A stretch of 64,000 bases of DNA from Dyella ginsengisoli LA-4 (GCF_000334915.1 NZ_AMSF01000013.1:62001-126000); one strand, 5' to 3'; positions 48,629 through 58,618 are shown, numbered from the stretch's first letter. Program-made: numbers and translations. Notes: generated from the sequence alone by a model not told the origin.

Positions 48629-49510
48629 TCAGTTCGGCAGCGGTTCGGTCACCGGCTTGCGCGCGGTGTATGCGGTGCCCGCCGAAGCGACCACGATCGC
48701 CGCGACCGCCAACCACTGCAAGGGTCCGAGCCGCTCGCCCAGGAAGGCGCTGCCGGCCAGGGAGGCGATCACCGGCTCGAGGCTCAGCAGCACGCTGAAA
48801 TGGCGGGCCGGCAGCCGGGTCAGCGCGATCATCTCCAGCGAATACGGCAGCACCGAGCTGAGTACCGCCACACCCAGCCCGAGCGGCAGCAGCGAAGGCG
48901 TCAGCAGCGCCGGACCGGCATGGGCCACGCCGGCCGGTACGGCGAGCAGGGCGCCGATCGCGATGCCCCAGGTGACCGCATCGTTGCCGTAGGCCGCGCC
49001 GGCCTTCTGGCCGAACAGGATGTACAGCGCCCAGCCCAGGCCGGCGGCCAATGCATAGGCGACGCCGACCGGATCGAGCGCGTGATCCTGCCGGTGCAGC
49101 GGCAACAGCAGGGCCAGGCCGAACACCACCAGCAGCACCCACGCGACATCCAGTGCACGGCGCGACCCGAACAGCGCGATCGCCAGCGGGCCGGTGAACT
49201 CCAGAGCCACCGCGATGCCCAGCGGGATCGTGCGCAGGGCCAGATAGAACACCAGGTTCATCGCGCCCATCGACAGGCCGTAGCCCCACAGCACGCGCCA
49301 ACCCGCACCGCGGCGCCAGCGACGCCATGGTCGGCGCCACAGCAGCAGCACCGTGGCGGCCAGGCCGAGCCGGAACGCGGTGGCGCCCTGCGCGCCGACC
49401 GCGGGAAACAGGCGCTCGGCGATGGCCGCACCGCACTGGTACGAGCTCATCGCGACCAGCAACGCGGCGATCGCCACCCACAACGGTGTCTGGCGGTGGG
49501 ACTCGGACAT
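48629..49510 (-). CDS. rhtA: Threonine/homoserine exporter RhtA (EamA family)
   Basis: Inner-membrane exporter of 293 residues with about ten hydrophobic segments in two EamA repeats. It closely follows E. coli RhtA along its length: VAMSSYQCGAAIAERLFP, RTIPLGIAVALEFTGPLAIA, and LPYSLEMIALTRLPARHFSVL. The ATG at 49510 is preferred by homology; the ribosome site is weak and an ATG nine bases earlier is possible. It may relieve threonine or homoserine excess from the thr operon. Confidence 0.88.
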   Translation of the reverse strand: MSESHRQTPLWVAIAALLVAMSSYQCGAAIAERLFPAVGAQGATAFRLGLAATVLLLWRRPWRRWRRGAGWRVLWGYGLSMGAMNLVFYLALRTIPLGIAVALEFTGPLAIALFGSRRALDVAWVLLVVFGLALLLPLHRQDHALDPVGVAYALAAGLGWALYILFGQKAGAAYGNDAVTWGIAIGALLAVPAGVAHAGPALLTPSLLPLGLGVAVLSSVLPYSLEMIALTRLPARHFSVLLSLEPVIASLAGSAFLGERLGPLQWLAVAAIVVASAGTAYTARKPVTEPLPN

Positions 49511-49743
49511 GCGGGGCATCGCGCGGGGACAGGAGCCGCATGGTGTCAGGTTGCGTGCACCCCGCCCATGCCCCGGCATGCAGGCTGCTGACGGCGGATG
49601 GCAGCAGTCGCCTCCGGGGCATCGGCGTCGCGGCCCCGCAAGATATTTCGCGCCGTCGCGCGGCCCTGCTGACGCTTCGCTGCCGTGGCCTTCACGGGCG
49701 TCCTGCCATCGTCGGGAACCGGTCATCCGGACGAGGAGCGAAC

Positions 49744-50511
49744 ATGCGATTGCAGGGCAAGGTGGCGCTGGTCACCGGCAGCGGCCAGGGTATCGGCCGT
49801 GCCATCGCGGTGCGGCTGGCCGAGGAAGGCGCACGCGTGGTGGTCGAGGATCGCAGCGACGACGCGGCCGCGGAGGAGACGCTCGCCCGGGTTCGCCAGG
49901 CCGGCAGCGACGGCTGCGTGATCGGCGGCGACATCGGCGACGCGGCGGTGGACGCCCGCGTGATCGCGCAGGCCGTGACCGCGATGGGCCGGGTCGACGT
50001 GCTGGTGAACAACGCAGGCATCGAGAAGCGGGCCGATTTCCTCGACGTGACGGAAGCGGACTTCGACGCCGTGCTCGGGGTGAACCTCCGGGGCACGTTC
50101 TTCGCGACCCAGGCGTTCGCCCGGCACGTGCAAGAGCGCGGCGGCGACGGCGCGGTGGTGAACATCAGCTCGGTGCACGAGGAGCTGCCGTTTCCCCATT
50201 TCGCCAGCTACGCGGCAAGCAAGGGTGCGGTGAAGATGCTGATGCGCAATCTGTCGATCGAACTGGCGCCACTCGGCATCCGCGTCAACAACATCGCTCC
50301 CGGCGCGGTGAAGACACCGATCAACGCGGCGCTGCTATCGAACGGCAAGGAGCTCGACGCGCTTCTCGGGAATATCCCGCTGCGCCGCCTCGGCCGCCCG
50401 GAAGACGTGGCCAACGCCGCGCTGTTCCTGGCCAGCGACGAGGCCGCCTACGTCACCGGTACCACGCTGTTCGTCGATGGCGGCCTGCTGTGGAGCTACA
50501 ACGAACAATGA
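49744..50511 (+). CDS. Short-chain dehydrogenase/reductase, glucose 1-dehydrogenase-like
   Basis: NAD(P)-dependent oxidoreductase of 255 residues. The Rossmann motif TGSGQGIGRAIA is at about 11-22, NNAGIE near 86, the catalytic triad in NISSVHEELPFPHFASYAASKGA (Ser, Tyr-x3-Lys), and the C-terminal VTGTTLFVDGG. The best overall resemblance is to SDRs named glucose 1-dehydrogenase, although that label is often loose. GAGGAG precedes the ATG. It overlaps the trehalase gene by ATGA, which supports oxidation of the glucose released from trehalose; this link is inferred. Confidence 0.85.
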   Translation: MRLQGKVALVTGSGQGIGRAIAVRLAEEGARVVVEDRSDDAAAEETLARVRQAGSDGCVIGGDIGDAAVDARVIAQAVTAMGRVDVLVNNAGIEKRADFLDVTEADFDAVLGVNLRGTFFATQAFARHVQERGGDGAVVNISSVHEELPFPHFASYAASKGAVKMLMRNLSIELAPLGIRVNNIAPGAVKTPINAALLSNGKELDALLGNIPLRRLGRPEDVANAALFLASDEAAYVTGTTLFVDGGLLWSYNEQ

Positions 50512-52112
50512 GTCCCGACGGAAGCCTTCCGCGCGACACCCTCGATCGTGTCGCCCATGTCCCGGTGGCCGACCCGTTGACCCCGGCCGACCGCTACCGT
50601 GAGCTGTTCGTCGCCGTGCAGCGCGGGCGGGTGTTCGAGGACAGCAAGAGCTTCGTCGACTGCGTGCCGCGCGCCTCGCCCGCGCGCATCCTGGAAAGCT
50701 ACCGCAGGGACCGCGACCAGCCGGGTTTCGACCTAGCGGCCTTCGTGCATGAGCACTTCCGCGAGGAGAAGGCACCGGGTCACCACTATGCATCCGACCC
50801 CGGCCAGTCGCTGAAGCAACACATCGACGGCCTCTGGCAGGTGCTCACCCGGGAGCCGCGCGAGCATCCGGCCAACGGATCGCTGCTGCCGCTGCCGCAG
50901 GCCTACGTGGTCCCGGGCGGGCGCTTCCGCGAGCTGTACTACTGGGATTCGTACTTCACCATGCTTGGCCTGGCCGAAAGCGGCCGGCATGACCTGCTGC
51001 GCACGATGGCGGACAACTTCGCCTGGCTGATCGAGCACTACGGCCACGTGCCCAACGGCAACCGCAGCTACTACCTCAGCCGCTCGCAACCCCCGGTATT
51101 CGCGCTGATGGTCGGCCTGTTCGAGGAACACCGGCTGTGCCAGGCCCTGCGCTACCTGCCGCACCTGCGGCGCGAGCATGACTGGTGGATGGACGGTGCC
51201 GACGCGCTGCGGCCCGGCGAGGCCCACCGGCACTGCGTGCGACTGGAGGACGGCAGCCTGCTCAACCGCTACTGGGACGATCGCGATACGCCGCGCGAGG
51301 AATCGTTCCGCGAGGACGAGGCCACCGCTGCGCAGAGCGGTCGCCCGGCCGACGAGGTCTATCGCGATCTGCGTGCGGCCGCGGCCTCCGGCTGGGATTT
51401 CAGCGCGCGCTGGTGCGACCGCACCGATACGCTGTCCAGCATCCGCACCACGGCGATGCTGCCGGTGGATCTCAACAGCCTGCTCTACAAGCTGGAGAGC
51501 GAGATCGCCCGACTGGCGGCGCTCGGCGGTCAAACCGACATCGCGACCGACTTCGCGGCGCGCGCCCGCGAGCGGCAGGCGGCGATGGACCGCTGGCTGT
51601 GGGACGCGCAGCGGCAGCACTACGTCGACTACGACTGGCGCCACGGCCAGGCCAGTCCGCGGCTGACCGCCGCCACCACCACGCCGCTGTTCGTCGGTGC
51701 CGCCGCGCCGGCGCAGGCCGCCGCGGTCGCCGCGACGGTGCGCGACCGCCTGCTGGTGCAGGGCGGCGTGGCCACCAGCGAAGATGAGAGCGGCCAGCAG
51801 TGGGACCGCCCCAACGGCTGGGCACCGCTGCAATGGCTGGCGATCCGCGGCTTCGCGCAGAACGGCGAAGCCGGGCTCGCCCGCGAAATTGCCTCGCGCT
51901 GGCTGCACACGGTCGGCAGCCTGTACCAGCGCGAGTGCAAGCTGGTGGAAAAGTACGTGCTGGTGCACGAGGCCGACGGCGCCCACGGCGGTGGCGGCGG
52001 CGAATACCCGCTGCAGGACGGGTTCGGCTGGACCAACGGCGTGAGCCGGCGACTGCTGCACGAGGATCACGCCCACCCGGCGCACCGGGCGCGCGCCGGG
52101 ACACGTGACTAG
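50508..52112 (+). CDS. treF: Trehalase, GH37, apparently cytoplasmic
   Basis: Splits trehalose into two glucose molecules. The 534-residue protein has both trehalase signatures (PGGRFRELYYWDSYF at 136-150 and QWDRPNGWAPLQ near 430), the catalytic-acid region SGWDFSARW near 295, and the Gly-rich lid with GGEYPLQDGFGWTNGV near 500. There is no signal peptide, so it resembles TreF rather than periplasmic TreA. It is translationally coupled to the upstream SDR. Its stop TAG shares the CTAG palindrome with the stop of the convergent tag gene. Confidence 0.93.
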   Translation: MSPDGSLPRDTLDRVAHVPVADPLTPADRYRELFVAVQRGRVFEDSKSFVDCVPRASPARILESYRRDRDQPGFDLAAFVHEHFREEKAPGHHYASDPGQSLKQHIDGLWQVLTREPREHPANGSLLPLPQAYVVPGGRFRELYYWDSYFTMLGLAESGRHDLLRTMADNFAWLIEHYGHVPNGNRSYYLSRSQPPVFALMVGLFEEHRLCQALRYLPHLRREHDWWMDGADALRPGEAHRHCVRLEDGSLLNRYWDDRDTPREESFREDEATAAQSGRPADEVYRDLRAAAASGWDFSARWCDRTDTLSSIRTTAMLPVDLNSLLYKLESEIARLAALGGQTDIATDFAARARERQAAMDRWLWDAQRQHYVDYDWRHGQASPRLTAATTTPLFVGAAAPAQAAAVAATVRDRLLVQGGVATSEDESGQQWDRPNGWAPLQWLAIRGFAQNGEAGLAREIASRWLHTVGSLYQRECKLVEKYVLVHEADGAHGGGGGEYPLQDGFGWTNGVSRRLLHEDHAHPAHRARAGTRD

Positions 52113-52672
52113 CGCGCGTCCACGTCGTGCCGGAAACAGTCGACGAGGTGGTCGTCGACCATGCCGGTGGCCTGCATGAAGGCGTAGCAGATGGTGCTGC
52201 CGACGAAGCGGAAGCCGCGCTTCTTCAGCGTCTTGCTCATGCGGTCGGACAGCGGCGTGGTGGCCGGGACTTCCGCCGGGCTGCGCCAGGCGTTGCGGAT
52301 CGGCCGGCCGTCGACGAACGACCAGAAGTAGGCATCCAGGCTGCCGTGCTCGTCGATCACTGCCAGCGCCGCCCTGGCGTTGTCGCGTACCGAGGACACC
52401 TTCAGGCGATTGCGGATGATGCCCGGGTCGGCCAGCAGCTTGTCCAGCTGGCGGTCGGTCAACGCGGCGGCGCGGGCGATCTCGAAATCGTGGAAGACCT
52501 CGCGGTAGCGCTCGCGCTTGGCCAGCACCGTGCGCCACGACAGACCGGCCTGCGCGCCCTCCAGGCAGAGGAACTCGAACAGCGCGCGATCGTCGTGCAG
52601 CGGCGTGCCCCACTCGTGGTCGTGGTAGGCGCACATCAGCGGATCGGTACCGGCCCACGGACAACGTTGCAT
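52109..52672 (-). CDS. tag: DNA-3-methyladenine glycosylase I
   Basis: Base-excision repair enzyme of 187 residues, family length. Zinc and active-site motifs: RCPWAGTDPLMCAYHDHEWG at the start, LCLEGAQAGLSWRTVL, and the C-terminal GSTICYAFMQATGMVDDHL with the final His/Cys ligands. ATG at 52672 is chosen because it aligns with the family start; an in-frame upstream extension is not conserved in style. It is convergent with the trehalase, overlapping by four bases. Confidence 0.94.
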   Translation of the reverse strand: MQRCPWAGTDPLMCAYHDHEWGTPLHDDRALFEFLCLEGAQAGLSWRTVLAKRERYREVFHDFEIARAAALTDRQLDKLLADPGIIRNRLKVSSVRDNARAALAVIDEHGSLDAYFWSFVDGRPIRNAWRSPAEVPATTPLSDRMSKTLKKRGFRFVGSTICYAFMQATGMVDDHLVDCFRHDVDAR

Positions 52673-52776
52673 GGCTTGCTCCGCAAGGAATCGGCGAGCA
52701 CTGTAGCGCCTCGCCCGAAACCCATGGGAAAGACTTTCGTGGCAGGCTACGCAGTCTCCTGCCGGAGCCACGTTCG

Positions 52777-53871
52777 ATGTTCTCGCCCGCCCACGCCTGG
52801 TCCGCCCTGGTCGATGCCTTCTCGCAGCACGGCGTGCTGCCGTTGCTGCAGTCGCTGCACATCGACAAGCTGGCCGGCGACCCGCGCGAGATCGCCGAAT
52901 CGCTGATGATCGCGGTGGTGCAGGTGGCGATCATCGCCTGTCTGTTCCGCCCGCTGGAAACCTTCTGGCCGGCCGAACGCTGGAGCGACCGCAAGCTGAC
53001 CCGGGTCGACTTCCAGTACACGCTGTGGATGCTGATCGGGATCTTCCCGCTGTTCTCCTACCTGGTGCTGACGCCGATCGCGAACTATTTCGGCGGCGTC
53101 TCGAGCGGGCCGGACACCTCCAGCCGCGACTCGATCCTCGGCATCACCCACTGGTTCCCGGTGCTGGACCACCATCCGCTGGCGCTGTTCGTCGTCTACT
53201 ACGTGATCTACGACCTGGTGTACTACACCATGCACCGCGTGCAGCACGCGCTGCCGTGGTGGTGGGCACTGCATTCGATGCATCACAGCACGCGGCAGAT
53301 GAGCTGCTGGACCAACGACCGCGGCAGCCTGGTGGACGGCTTCATCCAGTCGATGATCCTCGCCGTGGTCGGCCTGGCGATCGGCGTGGCGCCGACCGAC
53401 TTCGCCTGGCTGATGCTGCTGGGCGAACTGGTGCAGAACTTCTCGCACACCAATACGCGGCTGAACTTCGGCCCGCTGTTCGGGCGGATCTTCGTCGACC
53501 CCACCTTCCACCGCCTGCATCACATGCGGGTGGACCCGACCCGTCCGAACCTGCACAACTGCAACTACGGCCAGGTGTTCTCGATCTGGGACGTGCTGTT
53601 CGGCACCGCGCTGTACGGCGAGCCGATCCGCCCCACCGGCGTCGGCGACCCGGTGGTGGACGAGGACAACGACCACGGCCTGGTCGGCCTGCACTGGGCG
53701 GCCTTCAAGCGTTTCTGGGGCGCGGTGCGCACGCTGGACGGCTGGAAGCCGGGCGAGGTCTCGTTCGGCCCCGGTTATCGGCCGGTGCGGGTGGACCATG
53801 CCGCGCACGCCGACGCACCCGCCGAGAGCGACACCGGGCCGGTCGCTCCGGAAGCCGTCACCGCAGACTGA
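52777..53871 (+). CDS. Sterol desaturase/fatty acid hydroxylase family membrane protein
   Basis: Di-iron membrane enzyme of 364 residues. It has four or more hydrophobic segments and the family histidine clusters HRVQH, HSMHH, HTNTR and FHRLHHMR in the expected order. Substrate is unknown; in this order such proteins are often annotated as lipid or carotenoid hydroxylases. The last 25 residues are a low-complexity Asp/Ala/Glu tail. It ends seven bases before the convergent dehydratase gene. Confidence 0.88.
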   Translation: MFSPAHAWSALVDAFSQHGVLPLLQSLHIDKLAGDPREIAESLMIAVVQVAIIACLFRPLETFWPAERWSDRKLTRVDFQYTLWMLIGIFPLFSYLVLTPIANYFGGVSSGPDTSSRDSILGITHWFPVLDHHPLALFVVYYVIYDLVYYTMHRVQHALPWWWALHSMHHSTRQMSCWTNDRGSLVDGFIQSMILAVVGLAIGVAPTDFAWLMLLGELVQNFSHTNTRLNFGPLFGRIFVDPTFHRLHHMRVDPTRPNLHNCNYGQVFSIWDVLFGTALYGEPIRPTGVGDPVVDEDNDHGLVGLHWAAFKRFWGAVRTLDGWKPGEVSFGPGYRPVRVDHAAHADAPAESDTGPVAPEAVTAD

Positions 53872-53877
53872 GGCGAC

Positions 53878-54831
53878 TCACCAGGGCAGCGCGTCCAGGT
53901 CGACGTTGCCGCCGGTGAGCACCAGGCCGACGTGCCGGCCAGCGAAGCGCTCGCCTGACTTCAGCACCGCGGCCAGCACGGTGGCGCTGGAAACTTCCAC
54001 CACGATTCGCAACTCCCGCCACAGCAGGCGCATGGCGGCGATGGTCTCTTCGTCGCTGACGGTGATCACGTCGATCGCGTGCTCGCGCAGGGCGGCGAGG
54101 TTCGGCTGGCCGATCAGGGCCCGCAGGCCGTCGCACAGGGTGTCCGGCACCACACTCTGGACCCGCTCGCCGACGGCCAGCGACCGCGCCGCGTCATCGG
54201 CACCTGCCGGCTCGGCGCCAAACAGCGGCAAACCAGGACGCAGGCCGTGCGCTGCGATCGCCACGCCCGACGCCAGGCCGCCACCGCCGACCGGCGTGAT
54301 CAGCGCATCGAGCGCCGGCACCTGCGCCAGCAGTTCCAGCGCGATCGTGCCCTGCCCCGCCATCACGCGATCATCGGCATACGGATGGACCAGCTGCGCG
54401 CCAGTGGCCTGCTGCACCTCGGCAGCGCTTGCCTCGCGCGCGGACTGGTTCGGCGCGCAGCGATGCAGCACCGCGCCGGCCCGTTCGATCAGGGCGAGCT
54501 TGGCCTGCACCGCACCCTCCGGCACCACCACGTGCGCCGGGATGCCGCGGGTCGCAGCGGCCAGCGCCAGCGCCGTGCCATGGTTGCCGGAGGAATGGGT
54601 GACCACGCCGGCGCGCGCCTCGTCGCCGACCAGCGACCACACCGCGTTGCAGGCACCGCGGAACTTGAAGGCGCCGCCGCGCTGGAAGTTCTCGCACTTG
54701 AAGTGCAGCTCGGCACCGGCCAGCGCGTCCAGCGCGGCGCTGCGAAGCACCGGCGTCACCGTCGCGTGCGGCGCGATCCGTGCGGCAGCGGCGCGGATCT
54801 GGTCGAAGTCCGGCAGATGGTCGTGGCTCAT
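53878..54831 (-). CDS. Serine/threonine dehydratase (PLP, no ACT domain)
   Basis: Fold-type II PLP lyase of 317 residues. The PLP lysine is in GGAFKFRGA (Lys56), with THSSGNHGTALALAA and the phosphate loop PVGGGGLASGVA. It lacks the C-terminal regulatory domains of the biosynthetic IlvA at 36022, so it resembles catabolic threonine dehydratase or serine racemase-type enzymes. It overlaps the aldose epimerase gene by four bases (ATGA) and is transcribed after it. Confidence 0.88.
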   Translation of the reverse strand: MSHDHLPDFDQIRAAAARIAPHATVTPVLRSAALDALAGAELHFKCENFQRGGAFKFRGACNAVWSLVGDEARAGVVTHSSGNHGTALALAAATRGIPAHVVVPEGAVQAKLALIERAGAVLHRCAPNQSAREASAAEVQQATGAQLVHPYADDRVMAGQGTIALELLAQVPALDALITPVGGGGLASGVAIAAHGLRPGLPLFGAEPAGADDAARSLAVGERVQSVVPDTLCDGLRALIGQPNLAALREHAIDVITVSDEETIAAMRLLWRELRIVVEVSSATVLAAVLKSGERFAGRHVGLVLTGGNVDLDALPW

Positions 54832-55856
54832 GCGGTCTCGAACTCCACGCCGCAGCGGAAACTGCGCTGTGCACCAGGCTCGAGGCGGATCGCGTCGGCA
54901 CAATCGGGGCGGTTGAAGGCGTCGGCCCAGCTTTCCATCGGCTCCACCGCCAGCGAGCGGCGCACGTCGCGGCTGACCGTGTCGGCACTGAACGCAAGCG
55001 TCACGCCGCGCTCCTGCCACAGCGCAAGGCCCAGCCCGCTGGCTGGATCGCGCAGTCGGCTGCGGATCAGCCCGTCGGTATCGGCCGCCAGGTCGACGTA
55101 GGCGTTGTCGAGCTTGAGCGGTCCGACCGGACGCATCGCGCGGAGGTCCAGCCCCGGCGTCTCGTCCAGTGGCTTTCTGGCCGCCGCGCCGGGAAGCGGA
55201 ATGTACCGGGCATCGGTGGCCACCGTGGTGGCCGCGGGAATCTGCAGCTCCCAGGTGTCCAGCGGCGTGTCGCCAAGGCGGAAATACGGGTGCCAGCCGA
55301 AGAAGCACGGCGCCGGCCGATCGCCCTCGTTGTGCATGGACGCCTGCAGCGTCAGTCCGCGCTCGTCGAGCCGATAGTGGATCGCCAGCCCGATCGCGAA
55401 CGGATAACCCGGATGCGCGTCGGCGGCGATCCTCGTCGTGAAGCGTGCCTCGGCCATGTGCTCGTCGGCATGCAGCCGCGCCAGCTCGAAGTCGGTACCG
55501 CGCACGAAACCATGGCGGGCGGCGCGCTCGCCCTCGGGCACCCCCGGCTGCAGGTCATGCTCGACCCCGTCGAAACGGTAGCGTGCGTCGGCAATGCGAT
55601 TGGCGAACGGCGCCATGATCGCGAAGCGCGAGCTGGGGCGGGCGGCCAGTTCGGCTTCGTCGCGGTAGCCATCTGCCACATCGACGACACGGCCGGCATG
55701 CGTGACCTGCATCGACAACACGGTGGCGCCATGGTGGGCGATCCGCACGGAGCGGCCGCGGGACGTGTCGCTCAACACCACGAGCGGGTATGCCCCGAGG
55801 GCGTCGGAACGGGCTTCGAAGCGCATTGCCTTGAACCGGTGGAAGGGGTCCGCCAT
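54828..55856 (-). CDS. Aldose 1-epimerase family protein
   Basis: Interconverts sugar anomers; cytoplasmic, 342 residues from ATG 55856 (a later ATG within MADPFHRFKAMRF is possible). Galactose-mutarotase-fold features: RFAIMAPFANRIADARYRF near residue 80, the His in ARHGFVRG, FFGWHPYF, and the C-terminal Glu in SLAVEPMESWADAFNRP. It is divergent from pepN with only 35 bases between the starts and is coupled to the downstream dehydratase gene. Confidence 0.87.
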   Translation of the reverse strand: MADPFHRFKAMRFEARSDALGAYPLVVLSDTSRGRSVRIAHHGATVLSMQVTHAGRVVDVADGYRDEAELAARPSSRFAIMAPFANRIADARYRFDGVEHDLQPGVPEGERAARHGFVRGTDFELARLHADEHMAEARFTTRIAADAHPGYPFAIGLAIHYRLDERGLTLQASMHNEGDRPAPCFFGWHPYFRLGDTPLDTWELQIPAATTVATDARYIPLPGAAARKPLDETPGLDLRAMRPVGPLKLDNAYVDLAADTDGLIRSRLRDPASGLGLALWQERGVTLAFSADTVSRDVRRSLAVEPMESWADAFNRPDCADAIRLEPGAQRSFRCGVEFETA

Positions 55857-55891
55857 GTTAGCCTGACCGGCCCCCAGACAGCCTTGCCGCC

Positions 55892-58528
55892 ATGCCCGCA
55901 CGTCCCGAAACCTCCGCCGCGCCGATCCGCCTGGCCGACTACACCCCACCCGCCTGGCGGGTGAGCGACGTCGCCCTGGAGTTCGACCTCGGCATCGACA
56001 GCAGCGAAGTCACCGCCCACCTCACCCTGCACGGCGCGGCCGATGCGCCGCTGCGGCTGGATGGCGAGGGACTGGAGCTGCTGTCGATCGCGGTGGACGG
56101 CGCGCCGCTGGATCCGGGCCGGTGGCGTCACACCGACAACGTGCTCGAGGTGAGCGGCATGCGCGACGGCAGCGTGCTGACCACGCGTGTGCGTGTGCAG
56201 CCGGCCGCCAACACCGCGCTCGAGGGACTGTACCTGTCCGGCAGCCGCGAGACCGGCTTCCTGCTGACCCAATGCGAGGCCGAGGGCTTCCGCCACATCA
56301 CCTTCTTCCCCGACCGTCCCGACGTGCTGGCCCGTTACACGGTGACCCTGCGCGCGGACCGGGCACGCTTCCCGGTACTGCTGGCCGGCGGCAACCCGGA
56401 TGGCACCGGCGAACTGCCGGATGGCCGCCACTGGGCGCGCTTCGTCGACCCGCACCCGAAGCCCTGCTACCTGTTCGCCCTGGTCGCCGGACGGCTGGAG
56501 AAGATCGAACGCGACTACGTCACCGCCGAAGGTCGCGCGGTGAAGCTGGTGATCTGGTCCGAGGCCAACGCGATCGACAGCTGCCACTACGCGATGGATG
56601 CGCTGGAGCGCTCGATGCGCTGGGACGAACAGGCCTACGGCCGCAGCTACGACCTGGACGTGTTCCACGTCGTCGCCACCCATGACTTCAACATGGGCGC
56701 GATGGAGAACAAGGGCCTGAACATCTTCAATGCGAAGTACCTGCTGGCCGACCCGGATACCACCACTGACGACGAATACAAGGCGGTGGAGGCGGTGGTC
56801 GCGCACGAGTATTTCCACAACTGGAGCGGCAACCGCGTCACCTGCCGCGACTGGTTCCAGTTGTCGCTGAAGGAAGGTCTCACGGTGTTCCGCGAGCAGC
56901 AGTTCTCGGCGGACATGAACTCGCCGTCGCTCAAGCGCATCGAGGACGTCGCCCTGCTGCGCCGCGCGCAGTTCCCCGAGGACGCCGGCCCGCTGGCGCA
57001 TCCGGTGCGTCCGTCCGAGTATCGCGAGATCAACAACTTCTACACCGCGACGGTCTACGAGAAGGGGGCCGAGCTGGTGCGCATGCTCGCCGGCCGGCTG
57101 GGTACCGAGGGCTTCCGTCGCGGCATGGATCGCTATTTCGCGGACAACGACGGCCGCGCGGCGACGCTGGAGGATTTCCTCGGCGCGCTGGGCGCGGCAA
57201 ACGGCATCGACCTGATGCCCTACCTCGCCTGGTACGGCCAGTCCGGTACGCCGCGGCTGCGCGCGCGTGGCCGCTACGACGAGGGCACGCAGCGCTACAC
57301 GCTCACCTTGTCGCAGTACACGCCACCGTCCGCATCGCAGCCGGACAAGCACGCCGTGCCGATCCCGGTGAAGCTCGCCCTGTTCGATCGCGACGGCAAC
57401 ATGCTGCCGCTGCACCTGGACGGTCATGCGCACGACACCGAAACCGTTGTGGTGCTCGACGCATCCGAGCGGAGCTTCACCTTCGAGCAGGTACCGCACG
57501 CACCGGTGCCGTCGCTGCTGCGCGGATTCTCCGCGCCGGTACTGCTCGAATGCGACTACGCACCCGCCGAGCTGGCGCTGCTGCTCACCCACGACCCGGA
57601 CGGATTCAACCGCTGGGAGGCCGGTCAGCAGCTGGCGGCGCGCGCATTCGATGATTGCCGCACGGGCGGCGCGGAGGCGCTGGATGCCTGGAGCGGCGCC
57701 CTGAAGCGGCTGTTCGTCGAGCCCGGCCTCGACGCCGCACTGCTCGCCGACCTGCTGACCCCGCCGGGCGAGATCGAGCTGGCCGAACGGCAGGAGGCGG
57801 TGGATCCGGCACAGATCCATGAGCTTCGCCAGGCCATGCAAAGCCGGCTCGGCCGGGTGATCGGGGCCGAGGCGCTGGAACGGCGCTATCGCGAACTGTA
57901 TGCCCCCGGCCCGCTGGCGCTGGATGCCGCGGGCAAGGCCCGCCGCCGGCTCCAGCGACGCGTGCTGGAGCTGCTGGCCCTGGTCGCCGTCGACACCGCC
58001 CACGCCCTGGCCGACGCGCAGTACCGCTCGGCCAAGGGCATGACCGATCGGCTGGCCGCGCTGGGAGTACTCGTCCGTGGCGGTGCCGCGGAAGCGACCG
58101 ACGCCCTGGCCGACTTCCGCCGGCGCCACGCGGACAATCCGCTGGCGATGGACAAGTGGTTTGCCGTACAGGCGCAGATCCCCGGAGAACCCGCACTCGG
58201 CCGCGTGCAGGCACTGGAACAGGATCCGGCCTTCACGCTGAAGAATCCCAACCGTGCCCGCGCGCTGCTTGGCACGTTCGCCAGCGGCAACCCGAGCGGC
58301 TTTCACCGCGCCGATGGCGCCGGCTACCGACTGCTGGCCGAGCGGCTGGCGACGCTGGACTCACTCAATCCGCAGATCGCCGCCCGCCTGGCAACCGCAT
58401 TCAACGGCTGGCAACGACTCGAACCGGTCCGGCGCGACATGGCCCGGCAAGCCCTGTCCGACCTGGCCGGCCGGCCGGGGCTCTCGCGCAATCTTTCGGA
58501 GATCGTGGCCAGCGTGCTGTCGCGCTGA
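55892..58528 (+). CDS. pepN: Aminopeptidase N, M1 family
   Basis: Cytoplasmic zinc aminopeptidase of 878 residues, the usual length. The exopeptidase motif GAMEN is at about 269-273, the zinc site HEYFHNW at 305-311 with the third ligand Glu in KEGLT about 20 residues later, and the catalytic Tyr in NNFYTATVYEKGAELVRML. The C-terminal half is the helical PepN-specific domain. ATG is at 55892; the promoter must lie in the short region shared with the epimerase gene. Confidence 0.96.
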   Translation: MPARPETSAAPIRLADYTPPAWRVSDVALEFDLGIDSSEVTAHLTLHGAADAPLRLDGEGLELLSIAVDGAPLDPGRWRHTDNVLEVSGMRDGSVLTTRVRVQPAANTALEGLYLSGSRETGFLLTQCEAEGFRHITFFPDRPDVLARYTVTLRADRARFPVLLAGGNPDGTGELPDGRHWARFVDPHPKPCYLFALVAGRLEKIERDYVTAEGRAVKLVIWSEANAIDSCHYAMDALERSMRWDEQAYGRSYDLDVFHVVATHDFNMGAMENKGLNIFNAKYLLADPDTTTDDEYKAVEAVVAHEYFHNWSGNRVTCRDWFQLSLKEGLTVFREQQFSADMNSPSLKRIEDVALLRRAQFPEDAGPLAHPVRPSEYREINNFYTATVYEKGAELVRMLAGRLGTEGFRRGMDRYFADNDGRAATLEDFLGALGAANGIDLMPYLAWYGQSGTPRLRARGRYDEGTQRYTLTLSQYTPPSASQPDKHAVPIPVKLALFDRDGNMLPLHLDGHAHDTETVVVLDASERSFTFEQVPHAPVPSLLRGFSAPVLLECDYAPAELALLLTHDPDGFNRWEAGQQLAARAFDDCRTGGAEALDAWSGALKRLFVEPGLDAALLADLLTPPGEIELAERQEAVDPAQIHELRQAMQSRLGRVIGAEALERRYRELYAPGPLALDAAGKARRRLQRRVLELLALVAVDTAHALADAQYRSAKGMTDRLAALGVLVRGGAAEATDALADFRRRHADNPLAMDKWFAVQAQIPGEPALGRVQALEQDPAFTLKNPNRARALLGTFASGNPSGFHRADGAGYRLLAERLATLDSLNPQIAARLATAFNGWQRLEPVRRDMARQALSDLAGRPGLSRNLSEIVASVLSR

Positions 58529-58618
58529 AACCAGTGGACGTGGCGCTTGGGCCCGTCCTGGGCCATCGGCGGAGCGGAGTCGCAACTCGACGCCGGGCCG
58601 ATGGCCGGGAGCGGTACC

